Assembly (NCBI RefSeq): GCF_036227205.1
Contig: NZ_CP109442.1
Location: forward strand, 9,982,001 to 10,046,000
DNA length: 64,000 bases
Origin: Amycolatopsis sp. NBC_01480
Lineage (GTDB): Bacteria; Actinomycetota; Actinomycetes; Mycobacteriales; Pseudonocardiaceae
Reading direction: 5' to 3'
The notes beneath the pieces are model-generated. The model was given only the letters and a program-made list of their open reading frames with translations, had not been told where the DNA came from and ran no database searches. This document shows positions 1-7,633 of this stretch, piece after piece; within the stretch, counting starts at the first letter, position 1; the number at the start of each line of letters is the position of its first letter. The translations under genes were made by a program, and so were the position numbers.

Positions 1-1026
1 GCGCTGGTCCAGCCGACCCGCAGCGGCGAGGCCACGCAACGCGCGCTGGTGCGCAACATCGCGCTCGCGCTCGGCATCGGGCTGCTGGTGGCCGCGGTGG
101 CGGGGTTCGTGAGCGGACGGCTGCTGGGCCGTCCGCTGCGCCGCGCGGCCGCCGTCGCCGGGATTCTCCGGACCGGACGGCGGGACGTGCGTGTGCCCGT
201 GGAGGGTCCGGCCGAGGTCGCCGAAGTCGCGGGCTCGTTGAACGCGCTGGCCGACGCGCTCGCCCACAGCGAGGCCCGCCAGCGCGACTTCCTGCTGTCG
301 GTTTCGCACGAGCTGCGCACTCCGCTCACCGCGGTCACCGGTTTCGCCGAGGCGATCGCGGACGGCGTCGCCGAGGGACCGGACGCGCGCCGCGCCGGGC
401 AGACCATCCACCGCGAGGCCCAGCGCCTCGAACGGCTGGTCAGCGACCTGCTCGAACTCGCCCGCCTCGGCGCCGACGAATTCCGCCTCGACCTCGCGAC
501 GATCGACCTCACCGCGCTGGTCCGCGACTGCGCGGAGGTCTGGCAGCTGCGGTGCGAGCGGGAAAACGTGCCGCTGTCGGTGGTGCTGCCCACCGCCCCG
601 GTGCCCGTGGTCGCGGACGCGCGCCGGCTGCACCAAGTCGTCGACGGGCTCGCCGAAAACGCCCTGCGCGTCACCCCCGCCGGCGCGCCGATGGTCTTCG
701 CCCTCACCGCGGGCCCGGACGCGAGCCTGTCCGTCCGCGACGGCGGCCCCGGTCTCGCCCCGGAGGACTACGACGTGGCCTTCCAGCGCGGCGTGCTGAA
801 CGCCCGCTACCGCGACCGCCGCCCGGTCGGCTCCGGCATCGGGCTCGCGTTGGTGCACGGTCTCGTCACGCGCATGGGCGGCACGCTGACCGCGGGCCCG
901 GCGCCCGAGGGCGGGGCCGCGTTCACGATCACCCTGCCGCTCGCGGCGGACCCGATGGCGACGGCACCGATCGTTACCGGGCCGATCGTTACCGGGCCGA
1001 TCGAAGCTGAGCCGCCCGGTCCGTGA
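1..1026 (+). CDS. Sensor histidine kinase, C-terminal part (5' end outside window)
   Basis: The reading frame is open from the first base, so the N-terminus lies outside the window. What is visible is one membrane segment (bases about 58-120), a HAMP-like linker, a dimerisation/phosphoacceptor helix with SVSHELRTPL (His codon 307-309), and an ATPase domain with N-box AENAL, G1 box DGGPGL and G2 box GSGIGLAL. It would autophosphorylate on His and pass phosphate to a response regulator, probably encoded just upstream. The C-terminus holds a 15-bp direct repeat (967-981, 982-996) coding PIVTG twice. The last 38 bases overlap the 3' end of the convergent SnoaL gene. The signal sensed cannot be told. 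Confidence 0.9.
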   Translation, partial: ALVQPTRSGEATQRALVRNIALALGIGLLVAAVAGFVSGRLLGRPLRRAAAVAGILRTGRRDVRVPVEGPAEVAEVAGSLNALADALAHSEARQRDFLLSVSHELRTPLTAVTGFAEAIADGVAEGPDARRAGQTIHREAQRLERLVSDLLELARLGADEFRLDLATIDLTALVRDCAEVWQLRCERENVPLSVVLPTAPVPVVADARRLHQVVDGLAENALRVTPAGAPMVFALTAGPDASLSVRDGGPGLAPEDYDVAFQRGVLNARYRDRRPVGSGIGLALVHGLVTRMGGTLTAGPAPEGGAAFTITLPLAADPMATAPIVTGPIVTGPIEAEPPGP

Positions 1027-1378
1027 CGTCCATCAGCGCCCAGTGCTCGACGATCCGGCCCGCACGCACCCGGATCATGTCCATACTGGTCACCGAATAA
1101 CGGCGCCCGGTGGCGATCTCCGTACCGGAGCTGGTGTAGCGGTTCACGGAGAACTCGCCCTCGCTGACGTTCTGCTCGACGCGCACGGACAGCTCGCCCA
1201 ATCCGGGCGTGAAATCGCCGCGGGACAAGGCTTCCCACTTCTCGCGCCAGGCGTCGAGGCCCACGTGGTCGCCGCCCGCGCCGCCGCGGTGGTCGACGAC
1301 GTCCGGGGCGATGTAGCGCAGGCCTTCCTCGGTGAAGGCGTGCTCGACCACCAGGCGGTGCACCTCGGCCGGTTCCAT
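989..1378 (-). CDS. SnoaL-like (NTF2-fold) protein
   Basis: 129 residues starting MEPAEVHRLV, the size of a single NTF2/SnoaL domain. Features typical of the polyketide-cyclase-like family are the N-terminal helix, the D-V-V-D-H region (about residues 25-30) and the final strand pair VRAGRIVEHWALMD. Members are small cyclases, isomerases or binding proteins, so the reaction cannot be assigned. The ATG at 1378 was chosen because it directly follows the palindromic operator region. The gene is divergent from the TetR gene at 1468 and is probably its target. Its stop codon lies inside the 15-bp repeat of the convergent kinase gene. Confidence 0.8.
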   Translation of the reverse strand: MEPAEVHRLVVEHAFTEEGLRYIAPDVVDHRGGAGGDHVGLDAWREKWEALSRGDFTPGLGELSVRVEQNVSEGEFSVNRYTSSGTEIATGRRYSVTSMDMIRVRAGRIVEHWALMDVTDRAAQLRSAR

Positions 1379-1397
1379 GACCGCTCCTTCCGACGTT

Positions 1398-1417
1398 AAC
1401 CGGGGAGCTCCCCGGTT
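1398..1417. promoter_or_regulatory. Perfect 20-bp palindrome, probable TetR operator 1
   Basis: AACCGGGGAGCTCCCCGGTT is its own reverse complement. It sits 20 bases upstream of the SnoaL start, in the gap between the divergent SnoaL and TetR genes, as expected for the operator of the neighbouring TetR repressor. Confidence 0.75.
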
Positions 1418-1432
1418 GACCGCCCGTACACT

Positions 1433-1452
1433 AACCGGGGACCTCCCCGATT
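1433..1452. promoter_or_regulatory. Imperfect copy of the palindrome, probable TetR operator 2
   Basis: AACCGGGGACCTCCCCGATT is the 1398-1417 palindrome with two changes. The two centres are 35 bp apart. It ends 15 bases before the TetR start, so binding here would give autorepression. Confidence 0.7.
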
Positions 1453-1467
1453 GACAAGGAGTCCTTG

Positions 1468-2004
1468 ATGGCCAAGCAACTCCGGGCGGACGCGCGGGAC
1501 AACCGCGCCCTGCTGCTCGCCGCCGCGCGGGAGGTCTTCGCCGCGGACGGGCCGGGTGCGCCGCTCGACCGGGTGGCCCGGCACGCCGGCGTCGGCAACG
1601 CGACGATGTACCGGCACTTCCCGAACCGCCGGGAACTGCTCGCCGCCGTTTACGCGGGTGAAGTCGAAACGTTGCGCACGGAAGGCGAAGCACTGCTGTC
1701 GTCGCCGGACCCGGACGAAGCGCTGTACCAGTGGCTGCGCCGGTTCGTCGAGCACGTCAAGGACAAGCGCGAGCTGGCACTGTCCATTTCGGACGAACCA
1801 GGCGACCGCGAGGCCCGGTTCGCCGAGTGGCACGGGACGATCAACGCCACCGCGGCCGCGCTCGCCGCCCGCGCCCGGCTCGCCGAGGACGTCGAGCCGC
1901 TGGACCTGCTCCTGCTGGCCACCGGGATCGCGCTCTCCGGCGCCCCCGCGGCCCGCACGGACCACCTGCTGACCCTGCTGCGCCGCGGCAGCGCACCGGC
2001 CTGA
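1468..2004 (+). CDS. TetR-family transcriptional regulator
   Basis: 178 residues. The N-terminal helix-turn-helix (about residues 12-55) carries LDRVARHAGVGNATMYRHFPNRRELLAAVY, split here by description only as the usual TetR recognition helix followed by the YRHF signature. The C-terminal ligand domain resembles the SbtR-like type. The start is ATG 1468, with AAGGAG six bases upstream; the TTG at 1465 is in frame but badly spaced. It is divergent from the SnoaL gene, with two matching palindromes in the gap (1398-1452). It therefore probably represses itself and SnoaL. The ligand is unknown. Confidence 0.9.
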   Translation: MAKQLRADARDNRALLLAAAREVFAADGPGAPLDRVARHAGVGNATMYRHFPNRRELLAAVYAGEVETLRTEGEALLSSPDPDEALYQWLRRFVEHVKDKRELALSISDEPGDREARFAEWHGTINATAAALAARARLAEDVEPLDLLLLATGIALSGAPAARTDHLLTLLRRGSAPA

Positions 2005-2098
2005 TCCCCACAAGCCGCACAATTCCGGCGCTTCCCCCTCCCCCGACGGCTAGTCTCAACCCCTGCGACCGGCCTCGGCCGCGAGGACGGAGCCGGTC

Positions 2099-2872
2099 AT
2101 GGACCTGGGACTGAAGGGCCGCACCGCGGTCGTCACCGGAGCGAGCCGGGGTATCGGTCTCGCCGTCACGCGGCGGCTGGTCGACGAGGGCGTGCTGGTG
2201 GTCGCGGGCGCGCGCCAGTCGACCCCCGAACTGGCTGAGCTGGGCGACGCCGTCCGCGTGGTGGAGGTCGACCTCGCCGAGCCCGGCGGGCCCGGCGAGC
2301 TGGTCGCCGCCGCGGGCGAGCGGGTGGACATCCTGGTCAACAACGTCGGCTCGGCGCCGGCCCGCACCGGCGGCTTCCTGTCGGTGACCGACGAGCTGTG
2401 GGCGCGGTCGCTGGAGCTGAACCTGATGGCCGCCGTCCGCGCGACGCGCGCCGTGCTGCCCGGGATGCTCGCCGCCGGGCGCGGCTCGATCATCACCATC
2501 AGCTCGGTCAACAGCACCCTCGCCGACCCCGCGGTGATCGACTACGGCGCGGCCAAAGCGGCGCTGGCGAACTTCTGCAAAGCGCTCGCGCGCGAGGTCG
2601 GCGGCGACGGCGTGCGCGTGAACACCATCAGCCCCGGCCCCGTCGCCACCGCGTTGTGGCTCGGCGAAGGCGGTGTGGCCGACACCGTCTCGCGCGCCAC
2701 CGGCCAGAGCGCCGACGACGTGGTGCGCGGCGCGGCGAAGGACTCCGTGACCGGCCGGTTCACCCAGCCCGAGGAGGTCGCCGACGCGGTGCTCTACCTG
2801 GCGGGCGACCGGTCCGCGAACGTCACCGGAGCGGACCTGCGGATCGACGGCGGGCTGATCCCGACCTGGTGA
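2099..2872 (+). CDS. Short-chain dehydrogenase/reductase (SDR)
   Basis: 257 residues of classical SDR architecture. The cofactor motif TGASRGIG is at residues about 15-22, NNVG at about 80, the catalytic Ser in TISSVNS, and the YGAAK Tyr-Lys pair follows. The C-terminal INGG-like segment is present as RIDGG. It would oxidise or reduce a hydroxyl/keto group with NAD(P)(H); the substrate is not predictable. It stands between TetR and LysR genes on the same strand, 94 bp after TetR, so co-transcription with either is possible but not shown. Confidence 0.9.
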   Translation: MDLGLKGRTAVVTGASRGIGLAVTRRLVDEGVLVVAGARQSTPELAELGDAVRVVEVDLAEPGGPGELVAAAGERVDILVNNVGSAPARTGGFLSVTDELWARSLELNLMAAVRATRAVLPGMLAAGRGSIITISSVNSTLADPAVIDYGAAKAALANFCKALAREVGGDGVRVNTISPGPVATALWLGEGGVADTVSRATGQSADDVVRGAAKDSVTGRFTQPEEVADAVLYLAGDRSANVTGADLRIDGGLIPTW

Positions 2873-2936
2873 ACCCGGTCACGGCGGGGGTGGCGGAATC
2901 CCGGCCCGGCCGCCGCCGGCCGTTAGGCTGACCGGC

Positions 2937-3845
2937 GTGGAAATGCTGCACCTGCGTTATTTCGTGGCGGTCGCCGAGGAACTCAACTTCTCCGCCGCCG
3001 CCCGCAGGCTGCACATGGCCGCGTCGCCGCTCAGCCAGCGGGTCAAGGACCTCGAGCACGAGCTGGGCCAGCAGCTGTTCGACCGCAGCACCCACCACGT
3101 CACGCTCACCCCCGCGGGCACCGCGCTGCTGCCGCTGGCGCGCGACGTCCTGGAACAGGTGAACGCCATCCCGTGGCGTCTGCGCGAGGCGACGAAACCC
3201 CAGCGCAGCACCGTTTTCCTCGGCATGCCCGCCGGCGTGCACCCGGACCTGCGCGACCGCGTGAACGCACTGGCCGAGCGCGTGCGCGACCGGTTCGAGC
3301 TGAAGCGCTGGCCCGGCGCGAGCCCCGACCTGCTCGCCGCCGTCCAGGAGGGGAAGCTGGCCCTGGCACTGGCCCGGATGCCGGTCGCCGACCCGGCGCT
3401 CGACGCGCTGCCGGTGATGACCGAGCGGCTCGGCGCCGTCGTCCCGGCCGACCAGTTCGCCGGGCGCGAGGCCGTGAGCCTTTCCGAGCTGACCGGCTAC
3501 GCCTACGTCGCCTCCCCCGAGGAATCCACCCCGGCGTATTTCGAGCAGCTCGACCACCAATTGACTTCACTCGGCATCAAAAAACGCATCAAACTGTCCA
3601 ACACCGGCTACGGCGGCGTTTCCGAAATCATTTCCTCCGGGCTCGCGTTCTCCATTTCCATGCTGGACGAGGCCAGCCCCATGCAGCTGTACCGGCTGGA
3701 GAACATGGCCGTGCTGCCGTTCACGGATTTCCGGCCCGAGCTGGACACCAACCTGGTCTGGCGACGTGACCGGGGCGACTCCGGCGACCTTGCCGAACTC
3801 GTCGCCGCCGCCCGCGAGGTCTTCGCCGAGCCGCTGACCAGCTAA
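2937..3845 (+). CDS. LysR-family transcriptional regulator
   Basis: 302 residues. The N-terminal winged helix reads MLHLRYFVAVAEELNF, then AARRLHMAASPLSQRVKDLE, which is the LysR signature. The effector-binding domain follows from about residue 90. The start is GTG 2937; ATG 2943 is also possible. It lies 138 bp upstream of, and collinear with, the CoA operon beginning at 3984, which it probably controls. The gap contains a strong dyad at 3869-3899. Confidence 0.92.
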   Translation: MEMLHLRYFVAVAEELNFSAAARRLHMAASPLSQRVKDLEHELGQQLFDRSTHHVTLTPAGTALLPLARDVLEQVNAIPWRLREATKPQRSTVFLGMPAGVHPDLRDRVNALAERVRDRFELKRWPGASPDLLAAVQEGKLALALARMPVADPALDALPVMTERLGAVVPADQFAGREAVSLSELTGYAYVASPEESTPAYFEQLDHQLTSLGIKKRIKLSNTGYGGVSEIISSGLAFSISMLDEASPMQLYRLENMAVLPFTDFRPELDTNLVWRRDRGDSGDLAELVAAAREVFAEPLTS

Positions 3846-3868
3846 ATCTGCTCTGTTTACCCAACCAA

Positions 3869-3899
3869 GAATGGTATGACCACGGCGATCATACCATTC
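3869..3899. promoter_or_regulatory. Dyad upstream of the CoA operon, probable operator
   Basis: Perfect 11-bp arms GAATGGTATGA and TCATACCATTC are separated by 9 bp. The left arm runs into TGGTATGACCA, itself an 11-bp palindrome of the TGGT-N3-ACCA type often bound by GntR-class regulators. No GntR gene is nearby; the adjacent regulator is LysR-type. The site lies 85 bp before the CoA-transferase start. Confidence 0.6.
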
Positions 3900-3983
3900 C
3901 GAGCATTTCGATCATTCCCTTTCCCCGCGTTCGCCACTAACTTCGGTGGCAGAGCAAGAACCGCAGGCGTGAAAGGGAAGATG

Positions 3984-5141
3984 ATGGACGACACGAAGAC
4001 CGCCGGCCCGCTCGACGGGGTGCGGGTGATCGACCTCTCGACCGTGGTGATGGGCCCGTACGCGGCGCAGATCCTCGGTGACCTGGGCGCCGACGTGATC
4101 AAGATCGAGTCCCCCGCCGACACCGTGCGGGTCGGCCGGTACCGCACCACGCCGGGCATGACCCCGCTCAACCTGAACGTGAACCGCAACAAGCGCAGCG
4201 TCGCACTCAACCTGAAGGACGCCGGCGAGCGCGAGCAGGCCCTGAAGCTGATCGACACCGCCGACGTGCTGATCACCAACATGCGCCCCGGTGCGCTGGC
4301 CCGGCTCGGCATGGACTACGCGCAGGTCGCCGCCCGCAACCCGCGCCTAGTCTACGCCCACGCGCAGGGCTTCCGCAGCGATTCCGACCGCGCCGGCAAC
4401 GCCGCCTACGACGAGACCGTGCAGGCCGCGTCCGGGCTGGTCGACATCGCGAACCGCGCGATCGGCAAGCCGGTGTACCTGCCGACGATCCTCGGCGACA
4501 AGGTCTCCTCGCTGACCATCGCGTACAGCGTGCTCGCCGCGCTGCTGCACCGCGACAAGACCGGCGAGGGCCAGCAGGTCGAGATCCCGATGACCGACAC
4601 GCTGATCGCGTTCAACCTGGTCGAGCACCTCGCCGGGCACGTGTTCGAGCCGGCCGAAGGCCCCACTGGCTTCCCGCTGTCGATGTCGAAGGGCCACCGC
4701 GCCGCGCCCACCAAGGACGGCCTCGCCTGCGTGATCCCCTACAACCCGCAGAACTTCCGCGACTTCTTCGCCGCGGCGGGCCGGCCGGACCTGGCCGAGG
4801 ACCCGCGGGTGAACGGCGAGGCGATCGACAACGCCGACGTCGACGCGCTCGCGGAGCTGATCGACGAGTGCGCCCCGGCGCTGACCACCGCCGAGTGGGC
4901 CGAGGTGTGCGCCAAGCACAGCATCCCGATGGCGCCGGTGCTCGAGCTGGACCAGGCGCACGAAGACGCGTACGTCCGCGAAGGCCACCTGCTCGACACC
5001 GTCGAGCACCCGACCGAGGGCACCATCCGCACGGTCGGCATCCCGGTGCGGTTCTCCGCCACCCCGGCCTCGATCCGGCGCCAGACGCCGGTCGCGGGCC
5101 AGGACACCGCCGAGGTACTGGCCGAGCTGGCCGGCCGCTGA
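3984..5141 (+). CDS. Type III (CaiB/BaiF-family) CoA-transferase
   Basis: 385 residues. The N-terminus has LDGVRVIDLSTVVMGPYAAQ followed by LGADVIKIE, the family opening. The Asp that forms the acyl-anhydride intermediate is in NAAYDETVQA. It would move CoA from an acyl-CoA donor to a carboxylic acid, charging the substrate for the downstream acyl-CoA enzymes. An in-frame start exists 108 bp upstream, but ATG 3981/3984 directly follows GAAAGGGAAG and matches the family's N-terminus. It is the first gene of a five-gene operon running to 8824. Confidence 0.9.
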   Translation: MDDTKTAGPLDGVRVIDLSTVVMGPYAAQILGDLGADVIKIESPADTVRVGRYRTTPGMTPLNLNVNRNKRSVALNLKDAGEREQALKLIDTADVLITNMRPGALARLGMDYAQVAARNPRLVYAHAQGFRSDSDRAGNAAYDETVQAASGLVDIANRAIGKPVYLPTILGDKVSSLTIAYSVLAALLHRDKTGEGQQVEIPMTDTLIAFNLVEHLAGHVFEPAEGPTGFPLSMSKGHRAAPTKDGLACVIPYNPQNFRDFFAAAGRPDLAEDPRVNGEAIDNADVDALAELIDECAPALTTAEWAEVCAKHSIPMAPVLELDQAHEDAYVREGHLLDTVEHPTEGTIRTVGIPVRFSATPASIRRQTPVAGQDTAEVLAELAGR

Positions 5142-5171
5142 AAAACCTTGTCACAGAAGAGAAGTGAAGTC

Positions 5172-5936
5172 ATGAGCACCGAAGTGCGCACCGAGCGGAT
5201 CGGCGGGACCCTGCTGATCACGATCGACCGCCCGAAAGCCCGCAACGCCGTGAACGCGGCGGTCGCGGCCGGGCTGGCGGAAGCACTGGACACCCTGGAG
5301 GCCGACCCCGGGCTGCGGGCCGGCGTCCTCACCGGCGCCGACGGCACGTTCAGCGCCGGCATGGACCTCAAGGCCGCGCTGAACGGCGAGTCCCCGGAGA
5401 TCCCGGGCCGCGGGTTCGGCGGGCTGACCGAGGCCGCGCTGACCAAGCCGCTGATCGCCGCGGTCGAGGGCTGGGCCATGGGCGGCGGCTTCGAGCTGGC
5501 GCTGGGCTGCGACCTGATCGTCGCCGCCGAAGACGCGCGCTTCGGGCTGCCCGAGGTAAAGCGCGGTCTGGTCGCCGCGGGCGGCGGCGTGATCCGGCTG
5601 CCCAAGCGGATCCCGCACCACCTGGCCATGGAGCTGCTGCTGACCGGCGAGCCGGTGACCGGCCGCCGCGCGGGCGAGCTGGGCCTGGCCAACCGGGTGG
5701 TCCCGGCGGGCGACGCGGCCGGGGTCGCGCTGCAGCTGGCCGAAGGCCTCGCGGCGAACGCCCCGCTGGCGCTCGCCGCCGTGAAGAAGATCGTGCGCGC
5801 CGCCGACGGCGTGCCGGACGCCGACGCGTTCGCCGCGCAGCGCGAGGAAATGGGGCCGCTGATGGCCTCGGCCGACGTCCGCGAGGGCATGACCGCCTTC
5901 GCCGAGCGCCGCGCTCCCAAGTGGACGGGACGGTAG
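5172..5936 (+). CDS. Enoyl-CoA hydratase/isomerase (crotonase family)
   Basis: 254 residues. The crotonase oxyanion-hole region is SAGMDLKA and the first catalytic Glu is in GWAMGGGFELALGCDL. The second Glu is in FGLPEVKRGL. It would hydrate a 2-enoyl-CoA to the 3-hydroxyacyl-CoA. ATG 5172 is preceded by the purine-rich GAAGAGAAGTGAAG. It lies 30 bp after the CoA-transferase and 5 bp before the decarboxylase-like gene, inside one operon. Confidence 0.92.
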   Translation: MSTEVRTERIGGTLLITIDRPKARNAVNAAVAAGLAEALDTLEADPGLRAGVLTGADGTFSAGMDLKAALNGESPEIPGRGFGGLTEAALTKPLIAAVEGWAMGGGFELALGCDLIVAAEDARFGLPEVKRGLVAAGGGVIRLPKRIPHHLAMELLLTGEPVTGRRAGELGLANRVVPAGDAAGVALQLAEGLAANAPLALAAVKKIVRAADGVPDADAFAAQREEMGPLMASADVREGMTAFAERRAPKWTGR

Positions 5937-5941
5937 AAGTC

Positions 5942-6688
5942 ATGAAGGAATCGGAAGTCCGGCAGCACGTCACCACCCCGCTGGTGAACCCCGCATTCGC
6001 GCCGGTGGTCCCGCGGTTCACCGACCGCGAGTACCTGAACATCGTCTACCGCACCGACGCCGACGCCCTGCGCGCCGTCGTCCCGGAGCCCCTGAAGTTC
6101 GAAGAGCCGTTGGTGCGCTTCGAGGTGATGAAGATGGGCGACGTCAGCGGATACGGCCCGTACACCGAGTCCGGCCAGGCCATCCCGGTGGTCCTCGACG
6201 GCGAGCACGGCGAGTACCTGCACGCGATGTACCTGGACAACTTCCCGGCGACCGCGTCCGGCCGCGAGGTCAGCGCCTACCCCAAGACCATCGGGGCGCC
6301 GAACCTCTATGTCGACAACGGCGCCCTGGTCGGCACGCTCGACTACGGCAGCCTCCGCGTGGCCACCGCGACCATGGGCTACAAGCACAACCGGCTCGAC
6401 ACCGCCGAGGCCACCGCCCAGATCACCGTGCCGACGTTCATGCTCAAGACGATCCCGGACTACGACGGCTCGCCGCGGGTGATGGAACTCGTCCGCACCG
6501 AGATCACCGACGTGGTGGTCAAGGAGGCCTGGACCGGCCCCGCGCGGCTGCAGCTGTTCGAGCACGTGCTCGCGCCGCTGGCCGACCTGCCGGTGCTCGA
6601 AGTCGTTTCCGCGAGCCACATCCTCACCGACCTGACCCTCGCCCCCGTCAAGCCGGTCCACGACTACCTGACGGGAGCCCGGCGATGA
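5942..6688 (+). CDS. Acetoacetate-decarboxylase-family protein
   Basis: 248 residues, close to the 244 of clostridial Adc. Counting from ATG 5942, the catalytic set falls at the familiar numbers: Arg29 (TDRE), Glu76 (YTES) and the Schiff-base Lys115 (SAYPKTIG). Residue 116, a Lys that lowers the pKa of Lys115 in the classical enzyme, is Thr here. It could decarboxylate acetoacetate or another beta-keto acid, or be one of the family members with different Schiff-base chemistry. It overlaps the next gene by ATGA. Confidence 0.85.
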   Translation: MKESEVRQHVTTPLVNPAFAPVVPRFTDREYLNIVYRTDADALRAVVPEPLKFEEPLVRFEVMKMGDVSGYGPYTESGQAIPVVLDGEHGEYLHAMYLDNFPATASGREVSAYPKTIGAPNLYVDNGALVGTLDYGSLRVATATMGYKHNRLDTAEATAQITVPTFMLKTIPDYDGSPRVMELVRTEITDVVVKEAWTGPARLQLFEHVLAPLADLPVLEVVSASHILTDLTLAPVKPVHDYLTGARR

Positions 6689-7632
6689 AGAACACCAGTT
6701 TCACGACAGCGGCAGTGATCGGCGCCGGCACCATCGGCCTGTCCTGGACGGCCTTGTTCGCCGGCCACGGCCTGACCGTCCGGGTCAGCGACCCGCGGCC
6801 GGACCTGGCCGAGGCCGTCGCCGCCGCGCTGGCCGAGTTCACCCCGCACCTGGCCGCGCAGGGCCTGGACGTCGAGGGCCTGGCCGGGCGGGTGCAGCTC
6901 GCCGGCAGCGTGGCCGAGGCGGTCCGGGGCGCCGATGTGGTGCAGGAGAACGGACCGGAGAGCGTCGAGTTCAAAAAGGACCTGTTCGCCACGCTGGTGG
7001 CCGAGGCCCCGTCACACGCCCTGCTGCTCAGCTCGTCGTCCGCGATCCCGTCGACGGCCTTCACGGGCGACCTGACCGACGCGTCGCGAGTCCTGATCGG
7101 ACACCCGTTCAACCCGCCGCACCTGATCCCGCTGGTCGAGGTCGTCCCCGGCGAGCGCACCAGCGAGGACTCCGTGCAGGCGGCCGTGGACTTCTACACC
7201 TTCCTCGGCCGGGTCCCGGTCGTGGAGCGCAAGGAGATGCCCGGCTTCGTCGGCAACCGGCTGCAGAACGCGCTGAACCGCGAGGCGATCTACCTGGTCG
7301 AGCAAGGCGTGGTCACGCCGGAGGATCTCGACGCCGTGATGACCAACTCGCTCGGCATCCGCTGGGCCACGGTCGGGCCGTTCCTCGGCTCGCACCTGGG
7401 CGGCGGCCCCGGCGGCTACCGGCACATGGCCGAGCACATCGGCGTGTCGATGAAGCAGATGTGGGCCGGCCTGGGAAACCCGGCGCAGGGCCCGGAAGAG
7501 ACCGAACGGCTCGTCGAAGCCGTGGAAAAGGCTTACGGCTCCTCCACGTACTCGGAACTCGCCGAGACGCGTGACCGCAAGCAGCTCGCTGTCCTGTCCG
7601 CTTTGGACAGTGCCCGCACGGAGGAGAACTGA
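6685..7632 (+). CDS. 3-hydroxyacyl-CoA dehydrogenase (NAD-dependent)
   Basis: 315 residues. The Rossmann motif AVIGAGTIG is at residues about 8-16. The catalytic His region is GHPFNPPHLIPLVE, and the C-terminal helical domain begins GFVGNRLQNAL. This single-domain form resembles L-carnitine/L-gulonate-type dehydrogenases as well as short 3-hydroxyacyl-CoA dehydrogenases, so the substrate is uncertain. It would oxidise the hydroxyacyl product of the neighbouring hydratase. It shares ATGA with the preceding gene and is followed after 1 bp by the acyl-CoA dehydrogenase. Confidence 0.88.
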   Translation: MKNTSFTTAAVIGAGTIGLSWTALFAGHGLTVRVSDPRPDLAEAVAAALAEFTPHLAAQGLDVEGLAGRVQLAGSVAEAVRGADVVQENGPESVEFKKDLFATLVAEAPSHALLLSSSSAIPSTAFTGDLTDASRVLIGHPFNPPHLIPLVEVVPGERTSEDSVQAAVDFYTFLGRVPVVERKEMPGFVGNRLQNALNREAIYLVEQGVVTPEDLDAVMTNSLGIRWATVGPFLGSHLGGGPGGYRHMAEHIGVSMKQMWAGLGNPAQGPEETERLVEAVEKAYGSSTYSELAETRDRKQLAVLSALDSARTEEN

Positions 7633-7633
7633 C

